DNA of 64,000 bases, taken from contig DATMXP010000007.1 in assembly GCA_035561515.1 (NCBI GenBank), positions 1 to 64,000 of the forward strand, written 5' to 3'. Source of the stretch: Terriglobales bacterium (GTDB lineage: Bacteria; Acidobacteriota; Terriglobia; Terriglobales; Acidobacteriaceae). The notes beneath the pieces were generated by a model. The model had not been told where the DNA came from and did no database searches. It worked only from the letters and a program-made list of their open reading frames with translations. The translations under genes and the position numbers were made by a program. This document shows positions 24,180 to 32,958 of the stretch, one piece after another (position 1 is the first letter of the stretch; each line of letters begins with the position of its first letter).

Positions 24180-26647
24180 TGCGGAACGGGTTCCGCTTCG
24201 CCTTATCGATAGTTCGATCACCAGCACTGAGATCGCTGGCGGTGCAATGCTTTGCCTGGATGATCCTGTGGAGCGGAACTGGCTGGGCGAGCGGATCGGA
24301 AGTTCGAAAAGAGCCAGAATGGGTCGGCAAAGGGAAGTACCGCATCCTCGTCCGTGTCGATCCAATCGATTTGGGGTCCCGGAAATCGGATGAGATGCCT
24401 ACGCGCATTCACATCAGTTCCGAGACAATTCTAGCCAGCGCAGGGCACGCCGGCAGGCTCGACGTTCGCTCGATCGAAGTGGGGCGGTACGATCCTGTTA
24501 TGGGCCGTCCACTCCCGTACGGCAAATGGGTATATGCACATGCCGATTGGGAAGTTCCTTTTCGCTGGTACGACGACTCGATTCCGGAGGATTTCCCCGA
24601 AGCTGACAACATCAACCCGGCTACCGGCGAACTAAAGTTCACACCGCAGCGCGGCTGGGGATACTTCTATGAAACACTCGGCGAGTGGAAGAGTGGCAAT
24701 CTCGCCTGGATTCACACTCAACAGAGAAATAGTCCCTCTTACTATGCAATTTATTTTGATCTGCTTCCGCCGGGGACTGAACCGAATGCAACGCCCCGAA
24801 CTGGATACCTCGGCGATGGCATGGAGCGGATTGCCGAGATCGGGGAAAGCACCCACGGACTAATCCTGAGCCGGGTTGAAGTCGCTGATTGGAATGGCGA
24901 TGGCCTTCCGGATATCCTGGTCGGCGCGCAACGTGGCGGCATTGTGTGGTATCCGAATCGCGGCACCGCGCAGGATCCGAAATTCCCCTATTCCCAGCTT
25001 CTCTTTACCGTCGATGGTAAACCGCTGGATGCGGGATTCAGTGCAACTCCGCTGGTCGTGGATTGGGACGGAGATGAAATAGAAGACCTTGTCTGCGGAG
25101 CCGAATGGAACCGCCTGATCTGGTACAAAAACGTCGGCACCAACAAGGACCGCCGTCTCGTTTACAAGGGTCTCATCTATGCCGATGATGGTAAGCCCTT
25201 CGAACTGCCACACAAGCCCGTACCGGAAGGCGAGGGCATCTATTTGCGTGATTATCACCCGGTAGTTGCATCAGCCGACCTCACCGGGGATGGCAAGCCG
25301 GACATCATCGCGGGTGGATATGTTACCGGTCGTATTTACCTGTTCGAAAACCGGGGACGTGACAGAAACGGACTGCCCATACTGCACTTCGTGGGTCCGC
25401 TCGCAGCCGAAGGAATTCCTATCGATGTGGGTTGGTCGGCAGCTCCAACGGTTGCTGACCTCAACGGGGACGGACTCCTGGATATCGTCTCCGGCGATAT
25501 GCCTATGACCGAAGGCGGAGGCGATTCGGGGAGCAGCGAGGACTTTCTCTACTACTTTGAGAACGTGGGCACCCGTAGCTCGCCGGCGTTCAAGAAGCGC
25601 AGATTCCCGGTGCAGGGAACCTTTCCCGTAGGTGCGATCGCGGCGCCTCGCACCGCGGACCTTAACGGTGATGGCCTTTTGGATTTGGTTGTAGTCGCCA
25701 ACACCAATCTGTCTATTTACTTCAATGTTGGCAGCAACAAGTCGCCCCTTTGGAAATATGAGCCTCCACTACCCGGAGCCTGGAAAACGGCACCCTTGCT
25801 CGCGTGGAGCTCCCAGGCGATTGATTGGAATCAAGACGGACATTTTGATCTGGTCGATGGTTTTTCGGTTCGCCTTAACGAAGGTAAAGGGAATCCGCAA
25901 TTGTTTGGCGAGCCGAAGAGCATTCTCGGAAAGGGAGAAGAGATCTTCCACAAATCGCCGTATGGAGATCAGTGGACGTTTACGCACGTTGCTGATGTCG
26001 ATGCCGATGGCAAGCAGGACGTCCTCTACGGGGTTCATGAAGGAAACGTATTCCTGCATAGAAATCTTAGCGACGCTAAGGGCACTCGCTTCGATGTGAA
26101 AGGCGTCTTGTTGAAAACCGAAAACGGTGAGCCCATTCAGGTGGGTCCCGAGCCCGGACGTAAGTGGGATTTTGATGTTCTGCAGGGAGCCCGCACCACT
26201 TTGGCTGCTGCGGACTTCGACCGCGACGGAAAGTTGGACCTGGTCGTCGGCGACACGTACGGAAAGGTCCGATATTTCCGAAACAAAACTGGCGGGCCTG
26301 AACCTCGATTTGAAGATGCTCTGCTCATTGCCGACGCCGGCAGTCGATTAGTGCCGAGCGTCGTTGATTGGAATCTAGATGGCTGGCCTGACGTCATCAT
26401 TGGGACGGGCCAAGCATCGGTTGTTTTAAACAGTGGGTCCCCCGGCGGGAACCGCTTCCTGGCAGCTAAATCGTTGGACCTTTCGTACCTTCCCTTCCAG
26501 GTCTCGATCCTGCCGGTGGACTGGAACGAAGACGGAGATATTGATCTCGTCGCACGCGCTTCGTACGGCTATACCTGCTGGTTTGACCGGACGTTCCTGC
26601 TCAAAGGATACGCGGCAGCGACGGTCCAAAAAGTAGAAGCACGCTAG
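24179..26647 (+). CDS. Exported FG-GAP/VCBS repeat protein 2
   Basis: 822 residues. It has a long signal peptide (about 1-40, ending GWASG), the same unassigned N-terminal domain as the protein at 19500 (YRILVRVDPIDLGSRKSDEMPTR ... NLAWIHTQQR ... YYAIYFD), and FG-GAP repeats: DWNGDGLPD, DWDGDEIED, DLTGDGKPD, DLNGDGLLD (twice), DWNQDGHFD, DVDADGKQD, DFDRDGKLD, DWNLDGWPD, DWNEDGDID. About eight or more blades' worth of repeats suggests a large propeller or two. Probably binds or cleaves the same polymer as the sialidase-like proteins. Confidence 0.85.
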   Translation: MRNGFRFALSIVRSPALRSLAVQCFAWMILWSGTGWASGSEVRKEPEWVGKGKYRILVRVDPIDLGSRKSDEMPTRIHISSETILASAGHAGRLDVRSIEVGRYDPVMGRPLPYGKWVYAHADWEVPFRWYDDSIPEDFPEADNINPATGELKFTPQRGWGYFYETLGEWKSGNLAWIHTQQRNSPSYYAIYFDLLPPGTEPNATPRTGYLGDGMERIAEIGESTHGLILSRVEVADWNGDGLPDILVGAQRGGIVWYPNRGTAQDPKFPYSQLLFTVDGKPLDAGFSATPLVVDWDGDEIEDLVCGAEWNRLIWYKNVGTNKDRRLVYKGLIYADDGKPFELPHKPVPEGEGIYLRDYHPVVASADLTGDGKPDIIAGGYVTGRIYLFENRGRDRNGLPILHFVGPLAAEGIPIDVGWSAAPTVADLNGDGLLDIVSGDMPMTEGGGDSGSSEDFLYYFENVGTRSSPAFKKRRFPVQGTFPVGAIAAPRTADLNGDGLLDLVVVANTNLSIYFNVGSNKSPLWKYEPPLPGAWKTAPLLAWSSQAIDWNQDGHFDLVDGFSVRLNEGKGNPQLFGEPKSILGKGEEIFHKSPYGDQWTFTHVADVDADGKQDVLYGVHEGNVFLHRNLSDAKGTRFDVKGVLLKTENGEPIQVGPEPGRKWDFDVLQGARTTLAAADFDRDGKLDLVVGDTYGKVRYFRNKTGGPEPRFEDALLIADAGSRLVPSVVDWNLDGWPDVIIGTGQASVVLNSGSPGGNRFLAAKSLDLSYLPFQVSILPVDWNEDGDIDLVARASYGYTCWFDRTFLLKGYAAATVQKVEAR

Positions 26648-26716
26648 CCCTCGGGCTTTGAGAACAAGCGGCCAACGATTAGGAACTACAAAAGAGGAAA
26701 ACAGCAGACCATAACT

Positions 26717-28570
26717 ATGAATAGTGCTGACCAACTCAATCTCAAAATGCAAGGCCCTTCCAAAAACCGTGCTTTTCTGATTGTCGTCTGTATCCTTGCA
26801 TTTTTTACGCTCACTGCGCCTGCAGCTTCGCGTAACCACCCAAGCTCTCTCAATCCTCCCCGCGTTGTGTCCCAGTTCTCTGCAGCTCCTAACGCGCATT
26901 ACCCGTTTCGCGAAAACATGCACAGGGCCTTGCTGCTGCCCGATGGCCGCCTAATCGCCCTCTCGATTGCACGGGAGAATGGTCAGCAGACGATGCAGGC
27001 CCGCTACTCTTTCGACAACGGAGAACACTGGTCAGAGCCAGAAAATCTCTTTTTATGGCCAAAGGAGGCAGGGGGCTTTGGGTTGTTCGAAGCTCTCGTG
27101 GACAAAGATGGTGAGATTCACATCTGGTCATTGTGCGACGGCAATTCCGGCATTCTCTATCGCAATCCGAAAGGCAAAGCTGTCCGGCCTGGGATGGTTC
27201 TCGACATCTGGCACGTGCGTTCAAACAACCGGCGAAATGCTTGGACGCAACCTAAAGCAATTTGGACTGGCCATGGGAGCGATCTGCTTTCGGCCATCCA
27301 ATTGCACAACGGGCGTTTAGTTCTTCCGTATTCTTTCAATAACGGTGAACGCTGGGAAAGCCCAACATCTGGGTTTCACGCTTTTTCTTACTCTGGCCCT
27401 TATCGCGTCTCGGTCTTGTATTCCGATGACAACGGCGATAGCTGGCACCAATCCCCCGACGTTTTGAGCGTCCAAACACCGGACCTGAGTACATACGGGG
27501 CTGACGAACCCGTCGTAATACAACTCAAGAATGGTAGGGTTTGGATGTTGATTCGAACCCAGCGTGGTCGTTTCTACGAATCGTTCTCAGACGACGGTTC
27601 GCGCTGGAGTACCGCCGAACCAACGCAACTTTATTCTTCCGATTCTCCCGCTGGCTTGCTGCGCCTTAAGGACGGATCGATACTGCTAATTTCGAATGCT
27701 TGCCTGCGATATCCGTATGCCTATGGTGCCCGAAACGTGCTGCACGGAGCTATCTCCAGCGACGAAGGCGAAACATGGCGAGGCTTTCGGGAACTCGTGA
27801 GAGACCCTGCGAGAGATGATCCTCCCGATCGCAAAGGCGATTACGGCATCTCTTACTCGTTCCCGACCCTAACCAAGGATGGCAAGGTGCTGTTTTCCAA
27901 TTGGGTTGAGAGCGGGAGAAGTCGCACGTTCCGGCTCTTCGATCCTTCCTGGTTGCTGGAAACGAAGCAATCGACCGATTTCTCTAACGGAATCGACGAA
28001 TGGTCGGTTTTCGGCAGCAAAGGTGTGAGCCTGGCACCGGATCCGAGCAAGAGCTCGTCAAAGGCCCTGGCCATTCGGAAGCTAGATGCGCAGTGGCCTG
28101 CGGCCGCAGTATGGAATTTCCCAGTTGGCGCAAAAGGTCGACTGCACTTGGAAATAATGCTTCGCGATGGCTTTGGTGGAGCACTTATCGGCCTTACTGA
28201 TCACTTTTCTGTTCCATGGGATCTCGAAGACAGAATCTATAACGCGATCAGCCTTCCTATTAATTCAGACGGAAACATTCTTTCAGACGCAAAGCTGGCC
28301 GCTGGCCGATGGCATTCGCTGCTACTCGAATGGGATGCTGGCAAGGGACATTGTCGTATTTCTGTGGACGGCAAGCCGGCAGGCGTGCTCGGGATGAATC
28401 GACGGGTACGAGGCATCAATTATTTACGGATTCGATCCGTTGCAAATCGCCCGGATTCAGGATTGTTGATACGTTCCGTAAGTGCTGACGTAACGGATTC
28501 GTGGAGCGTGAATTCCGCCGCGGCGGTTCTAAGCGGTCAATCTAATCACGCGACGAGGGTTGAAAAATGA
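26717..28570 (+). CDS. Exported sialidase-like BNR protein 4 with C-terminal jelly-roll
   Basis: 617 residues, the closest paralogue of the protein at 14625. Shared blocks include VLDIWHV, AIWTGxxxDLLSAIQL, VWMLIRTQxGRFYESFSxDG, YAYGxRxVLHxAISSDEG and the C-terminal LRDGFGGxxxGLTDHxSVPxD. Hydrophobic export signal at about 20-38 (FLIVVCILAFFTL). Asp boxes: YSFDNGEHW, YSDDNGDSW, SDDGSRW, SSDEGETW. Start is uncertain: ATG 26717 is about 20 bp from GAGGAAA, and an ATG at 26747 also keeps the signal. The stop overlaps the dioxygenase start (ATGA). Confidence 0.82.
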   Translation: MNSADQLNLKMQGPSKNRAFLIVVCILAFFTLTAPAASRNHPSSLNPPRVVSQFSAAPNAHYPFRENMHRALLLPDGRLIALSIARENGQQTMQARYSFDNGEHWSEPENLFLWPKEAGGFGLFEALVDKDGEIHIWSLCDGNSGILYRNPKGKAVRPGMVLDIWHVRSNNRRNAWTQPKAIWTGHGSDLLSAIQLHNGRLVLPYSFNNGERWESPTSGFHAFSYSGPYRVSVLYSDDNGDSWHQSPDVLSVQTPDLSTYGADEPVVIQLKNGRVWMLIRTQRGRFYESFSDDGSRWSTAEPTQLYSSDSPAGLLRLKDGSILLISNACLRYPYAYGARNVLHGAISSDEGETWRGFRELVRDPARDDPPDRKGDYGISYSFPTLTKDGKVLFSNWVESGRSRTFRLFDPSWLLETKQSTDFSNGIDEWSVFGSKGVSLAPDPSKSSSKALAIRKLDAQWPAAAVWNFPVGAKGRLHLEIMLRDGFGGALIGLTDHFSVPWDLEDRIYNAISLPINSDGNILSDAKLAAGRWHSLLLEWDAGKGHCRISVDGKPAGVLGMNRRVRGINYLRIRSVANRPDSGLLIRSVSADVTDSWSVNSAAAVLSGQSNHATRVEK

Positions 28571-29316
28571 GTTTATCTGACCTGAAGCATAGATTTGACC
28601 TGGACGGTTATGTCGTTGTTCGAAACTTCTTGAATGGAGAGAAGCTTGGAAAGTTAAGAAATGAGCTGGATCGATATATCACAACAATCGTGCCAGCTCT
28701 TCCTCGCACAGACGTCTTTTACGAGAACCGTATGACTGAATCCACTCTAAAACAAATGGCGAAGATCAAGGAGCACGACAGCTGGTTCTCTGAGTTGATT
28801 AGCTGTGAACCGTGGATAGGGCTAGCCAAAACGCTTCTCGACGACGAGGTCGTGCCGCGAGAATTAGAGTGGTTCAATAAGCCACCGAGAATCGGTAAGC
28901 CTACGCCGCCCCATCAGGATGGATTCTATTTCATGCTTGAGCCAAATGAGGCCGTAACAATGTGGTTGGCTCTCGATCCAGCAGACGAATCTAACGGATG
29001 CGTTCGCTATATCCCCGGTTCGCATAAGCTCAATATTCGACCACACCAAAAAACCCAAGTGTTGGGATTCTCTCAAGGTATCTCCGACTACGGCCCCGCT
29101 GATTTCGAGAAGGAAGTGCCGATGATAGTTGAGCCCGGGGATTTGCTTGTACACCACGCGCTGACAATCCACCGCGCTGATGGAAACGAAAGCGAGAGAG
29201 ATAGGCGCTCCTTGGGCATGATTTACTTTGCAAAACGAGCTCGACAGGATTCGAGCACCCTTTCTGCATACCAGGAAAACCTGTATGCCGAACTTGAAAA
29301 GAACGAGAAAATCTGA
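28567..29316 (+). CDS. Phytanoyl-CoA dioxygenase (PhyH) family enzyme
   Basis: 249 residues, Fe(II)/2-oxoglutarate dioxygenase of the PhyH superfamily. The iron ligands are HxD in PPHQDGF (H116, D118) and a distal His in TIHRADGNES; the following Arg (RDRRSLG) would bind 2-oxoglutarate. Members hydroxylate acyl-CoAs, ectoine or small acids. It closes the run of genes starting at 19500 and may activate a substrate carbon for cleavage. Translationally coupled to the sialidase upstream. The regulon ends here. Confidence 0.87.
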   Translation: MSLSDLKHRFDLDGYVVVRNFLNGEKLGKLRNELDRYITTIVPALPRTDVFYENRMTESTLKQMAKIKEHDSWFSELISCEPWIGLAKTLLDDEVVPRELEWFNKPPRIGKPTPPHQDGFYFMLEPNEAVTMWLALDPADESNGCVRYIPGSHKLNIRPHQKTQVLGFSQGISDYGPADFEKEVPMIVEPGDLLVHHALTIHRADGNESERDRRSLGMIYFAKRARQDSSTLSAYQENLYAELEKNEKI

Positions 29317-29714
29317 TGACATCTGGCCGGCGCACTTATTTTGGTAGTGCGTGCAGGCGCACCTGAGGCTCCCTCCACCTCAAACCGACAGCCATTCCAT
29401 TCAATTCCGTCGCCTCGTATCTTTCCCGCCCCTCCTTCCTCCCGTCGGTCACACCCTATCCGATCAGCGTTCTCCGCGTCTCGCTTGCACCCATGTATCG
29501 AACGGCTCGCGGACAGAAGCCCTGTTGCTAGCGGCAGGGCTTCGATTTTGCTGAGCGCATTGAGGTTACCTTCCTTTGGACGGAGGTGGCGGTGCTGGCT
29601 ACTCGACCCGCGCCAGCCGCCGATTCCGCGCCGGTTCCAGTCAGAAAACGACTAAGACGTTCGCGATCAACATCGCGAGAAGCTGACAAACACTAGAACT
29701 CAGAGTCACGCTGA
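29317..29714. other. Intergenic stretch without a recognisable gene
   Basis: About 400 bp between the dioxygenase and the HU gene. Short inverted repeats occur just after the dioxygenase (CGCAC/GTGCG around 29332-29350) without a T-run. No convincing coding sequence or promoter is seen. This is the right border of the sialidase-like locus. Confidence 0.6.
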
Positions 29715-29993
29715 CTATTTCTTCCCCACCACTTTCTTGAGTTCCACTCCGGGGCTGAACCTTACAGCTCGTCTGGAGGCGACCTTTATCAATGCCCCGG
29801 TTTGTGGGTTATGGGCGTTCCGTGCTTTACGCTGGTAGGTGGAGAAGGTGCCGAAACCGTAAAGGGTTACGTCATCTCCGTGCTTCAGGGCAGCGGTGAT
29901 CGCGGTGATCATTGTTTCGATCATCTTAAGTGCACTGGCCTTACTAGTCTCGTTTTCCAGAGCGATTCGGTTGGTAAGGTCTGTTTTGTTCAT
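29715..29993 (-). CDS. HU/IHF family DNA-binding protein
   Basis: 92 residues, the usual HU length. N-terminal MNKTDLTNRIA helix pair, the beta-saddle GFGTFSTYQRKARNAHNPQTG and the arm ending VRFSPGVELKKVV are all intact. It is a nucleoid protein that bends DNA, and its location beside accessory genes suggests an element-linked copy. Transcribed convergently towards the dioxygenase. Confidence 0.9.
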   Translation of the reverse strand: MNKTDLTNRIALENETSKASALKMIETMITAITAALKHGDDVTLYGFGTFSTYQRKARNAHNPQTGALIKVASRRAVRFSPGVELKKVVGKK

Positions 29994-30180
29994 CTACCCT
30001 CGCGTGTTACGCCCCTCGCGGAGACAGAAGGAACTCGCTGCCGCAGGACGCGCTTTCGTGGAATGCCGCAGCCTGTCACCATTTTGGGGGTTGACTCAGT
30101 GATGTGGCTCACATTTATGGAACAAACTTCGTGCGTGAAACCGGGTGAAGCAGCATCAGGCACCGGAATAAAATGCTTTC

Positions 30181-30423
30181 ATGATCACCGAAAGGGTTGG
30201 CGACGGTAGCTGGGCGGATATACCCGGCACTCATTTGCGCGTCTACGCGGAACTGGAGCCAACTGGATGGGCCTTCTCCGTCTTCGATCTCAACCGAAAG
30301 GTCTGGGTGGTGCAGGGGCAGAGTGCTGATGACGAGGCAGACGCGCGGAACACAGCCGAGCGATGGGTTTTTCAAGCTGGGCTCTTGATGCCGGGGACCT
30401 CGCTTCAGTGGCAGCGGCAATAG
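30181..30423 (+). CDS. Hypothetical small protein
   Basis: 80 residues, rich in Trp and acidic residues (GTHLRVYAELEPTGWAFSVFDLNRKVWVVQG), then an alpha-helical Ala/Asp-rich tail. It resembles small uncharacterised proteins with one beta-sheet domain, but no family is recognised. No clear ribosome site precedes the ATG. Coding potential is moderate. Confidence 0.45.
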   Translation: MITERVGDGSWADIPGTHLRVYAELEPTGWAFSVFDLNRKVWVVQGQSADDEADARNTAERWVFQAGLLMPGTSLQWQRQ

Positions 30424-30455
30424 GCAATAGCGTAGCGGCAAGGAGTTCGAAGGTT

Positions 30456-30617
30456 ATGTTAAACCTCATGACGCAGCTCGAGTGGCTCTGTTTTCTAGGT
30501 GCCATCGCCGGAACAGCGTTAATGATGTACTGCATCAAACTCCGCTTTGACCGCAAAGACAGGACACGATCACATTCTGGCAAGCAAACGTGCGTCGGGA
30601 AATCAGATACTCTGTGA
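30456..30617 (+). CDS. Possible small membrane protein
   Basis: 53 residues with one hydrophobic helix (LEWLCFLGAIAGTALMMYCI) followed by a basic tail. AAGGAG lies about 12 bp upstream of the ATG at 30456, with a second ATG at 30468. It could be a real single-pass protein or chance. Confidence 0.3.
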   Translation: MLNLMTQLEWLCFLGAIAGTALMMYCIKLRFDRKDRTRSHSGKQTCVGKSDTL

Positions 30618-30727
30618 GTCCGTGACTTAACAGGTGCTCTCTACTAACACCTGCGTGACGTAAATCACAGCTTTACCTTCTACGGTTCGGCAGTATACGG
30701 CTCAAATCCACGCTGAGGAGATCAGGT

Positions 30728-30976
30728 ATGGCAAGGAATCTGAAACTCAGTAAAGCGGTGGCAAATCTCCGTACCAAACTCGAACTATCCCAAGGCAAGT
30801 TTGGCGAAAAACTCGGTGTGAGTGCGATGGCGATCTCAAGGTGGGAGGCAGCAACGAATCAACCACCTGCTGACTGCACCGTGGCCATGGCAAAGATGGC
30901 TCCCAATTTTGAGCAGTTTTGGTTCTTTCTGGGACAGATTGGTCTGACCAAGAAAGATATTGCACGCCGGTCTTAA
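30728..30976 (+). CDS. XRE-family helix-turn-helix regulator
   Basis: 82 residues. Single HTH_3 domain: KLSKAVANLRTKLELSQGKFGEKLGVSAMAISRWE, with the recognition helix at VSAMAISRWEAA. GAGGAG sits 8 bp before the ATG. No partner toxin is adjacent, so it could be a solitary phage- or element-type repressor. Confidence 0.8.
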   Translation: MARNLKLSKAVANLRTKLELSQGKFGEKLGVSAMAISRWEAATNQPPADCTVAMAKMAPNFEQFWFFLGQIGLTKKDIARRS

Positions 30977-31013
30977 AACGTTCGACGCGGTTGCGAACTG
31001 AGGATTCGCGTTG

Positions 31014-31309
31014 TCAGCGTTTCCGCTTTTGGCGCCGAACAGCGGAGATCGAGTCTTTGAGTGCTGCGGAGATGTCAACGTCGGTTCTCGCGACATGAGC
31101 GGGACCGGGCATGTGCGCCTCTTGACCTAGCCAGCGACTGATCTCTCGAGCGTCGGCGACCATGAATCGCCCTGCCGCTTCACTGGCATACCACTTCTTG
31201 CCCAACGTTGGGCGGTAGCTGTGCCGATTCCTAGATAGTCACCGATCGCCTTCCAGCCCGTGAGGACTTCAGGCGGATGGTTTTGTGCGTTCTTCTTCGC
31301 CTTCGGCAT
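31014..31309 (-). pseudogene. Frameshifted helix-turn-helix gene
   Basis: The first part, from ATG 31309, reads MPKAKKNAQNHPPEVLTGWKAIGDYLGIG... through SGMPVKRQG, the Acidobacteria HTH type (LTGWKxIxxYLG ... RWxxxGMPV). The expected continuation (RFMVADAREISRWLGQE ... RRQKRKR) is in a different frame. A one-base loss near 31168-31172 would join them into one protein of about 98 residues. Either the gene is broken or there is a sequencing error. Confidence 0.65.
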
Positions 31310-31471
31310 GGCCTGCGATCTAACGCCTAGCGTGACGGGACGCCGCTCCGAAATAGCGATCAGGATACCGCTCCCGCATGGGTGGAAATGGGCCACTTGT
31401 CCAAAGCGGAACTCTACCGAGTGCCCATTAAATCATTGGGGATGCTACCCGGCTCGCGCTTAGTTAAGGCT

Positions 31472-32470
31472 TCAGTCAACCAGGTGAGCGCGGAAAAACT
31501 CCACCACCTTGACGTTGAACTCCGCGTGGAATGCAGCCCGATCGAAACCGGATGCTGACGAACAGATTTCCGGCTTGGCGGCGGCGAGGCGTTTATCACA
31601 TGGCGGCAAAAAATCGTAATGGCCCGCTGCTGGTACCACGTGATACTCCGGTGGAACAGACAATGCTGCCCGTACGGCCTCTTCGTAATAAGGAGTGGGC
31701 TGGTGACGGTCATTTTTCGCACGCCAGATCTGGATGGGTATGCGGGCGTTCTTCAGTCCCTGTTTGTCGAAGGTGAATCCGAACGCCGGAGCAGCGGCGA
31801 CAATCGCCTTGATCCGCACGTCGGAAATCCAAGCGTCTCTTGGCTCGCGAATTGGGAGATTGCGCGGATCGATACCCGCTCGGCGCATGGCGGTGCACAA
31901 ATCGTGATCGCGGTGAGCCTGGCAGTAAGCTCCAATCCGTGTTAAGTCCGGGATGCCGCCAGCTGCCACCAAGACTGTGAAACCCCCGTTCGAAAATCCG
32001 AATGCCCCGACTTTCTTGTGGTCAAGGATACGGCGTTCTGACCATTTCCCAAGCATATATGAGATGAGCGTGTGGAGCTGTTTCGGCCTGCGCCATAGCT
32101 GCAGGACCTTGCTCTCACCATCGTATGAATCGCCGGAATGATTTATTGCCGCGACCACGAAGCCCGCCTGAGCGAGAGCGATCGCGGTGTCGTGATGACC
32201 TTCGTATGAGCCGCCGCCACCATGCGATAGCACAATTAAAGGTAAATGGTCGCCTTGCACCGGCGCATTCGAGACGACACCAGGCCTGTTCCCCTGTGCC
32301 GCACTCCGCCCCGAAGTCGGATACCAGATACCACCCTGCAGTGGTGTCTCCGAGCCGTTATCGATGAGGATTTTTTCGAAGCCGACCATGCGGACATCAA
32401 CCGCTTGAGCAATGGCCGTCGCGGCACCAAAACACAACAGAAAGGCTGTCATGGTAATGACTGTTCGCAT
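31472..32470 (-). CDS. Exported alpha/beta hydrolase (dienelactone hydrolase/PAF-AH type)
   Basis: 332 residues from ATG 32470, with AGGGGA 5 bp upstream and a signal peptide MRTVITMTAFLLCFG...IAQA. Alpha/beta-hydrolase features: oxyanion LSHGGGG, nucleophile in GFSNGG (Gly-x-Ser-x-Gly) and catalytic His in AAGHYDF. The four Cys near AYCQAHRDHDLC and PPCD/EICS may form disulfides, fitting a periplasmic location. The family splits ester bonds; the substrate is unknown. A longer reading from 32509 would lose the signal peptide at the terminus. Confidence 0.8.
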   Translation of the reverse strand: MRTVITMTAFLLCFGAATAIAQAVDVRMVGFEKILIDNGSETPLQGGIWYPTSGRSAAQGNRPGVVSNAPVQGDHLPLIVLSHGGGGSYEGHHDTAIALAQAGFVVAAINHSGDSYDGESKVLQLWRRPKQLHTLISYMLGKWSERRILDHKKVGAFGFSNGGFTVLVAAGGIPDLTRIGAYCQAHRDHDLCTAMRRAGIDPRNLPIREPRDAWISDVRIKAIVAAAPAFGFTFDKQGLKNARIPIQIWRAKNDRHQPTPYYEEAVRAALSVPPEYHVVPAAGHYDFLPPCDKRLAAAKPEICSSASGFDRAAFHAEFNVKVVEFFRAHLVD

Positions 32471-32958
32471 TTGTTCCCCTAACCATCGATCGCACATGAT
32501 ATCGAACAAATCTGTTCCCCAGTTGGTGAGAATATCTCATCTCGCCAGTGTCTGGTCCTTTCCCAACAACAAACAAGTTAGGGCGATCCACTCAGCGCCT
32601 CTTCGGCGCTTGGTCTACCGCAGACCTATTGAAAGCACCAGTTCGTAGGAAGTCTTCCGGAAGACCGCGGGTTTTGTAAGGCTCTGGCGAATACTGTGTC
32701 CGAAGCGACCTAGTGTCCGCCGTGAAATGCCGACTCGATTTTGGCCAAGTAGCTAGTGGGTGCAATCGCTGCTACGACTGTAAGCGGCGGCCTCTGGCAG
32801 CTCTTCTCATGCTTTAGCGCCATATGTTGGCATAGCGTCGATAACAGGCGCTTGCGCTCACTGTCTCACCGTCAGATTACCTTGTGTACGGGATTTCCGA
32901 ACAGCAATCACGAGTCTGGAAGGCTTGAAGCGCCTATAATTTAAGCCTTCACACATGC
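32471..32958. other. Intergenic stretch without a recognisable gene
   Basis: About 490 bp between the hydrolase and the response regulator. No convincing gene, repeat or terminator is seen. Confidence 0.55.

Noticed and set aside
50-29316. Classical sialic-acid (nan) operon
   Set aside because: No NanK, NanE, NagA or NagB is present, and the sialidase-like proteins lack the FRIP Arg.
796-29316. Ectoine/hydroxyectoine degradation cluster
   Set aside because: The PLP lyase, deacylase, transaminase and PhyH families fit, but ectoine hydrolase (M24) and the characteristic regulator are missing, and the exported propellers do not fit.
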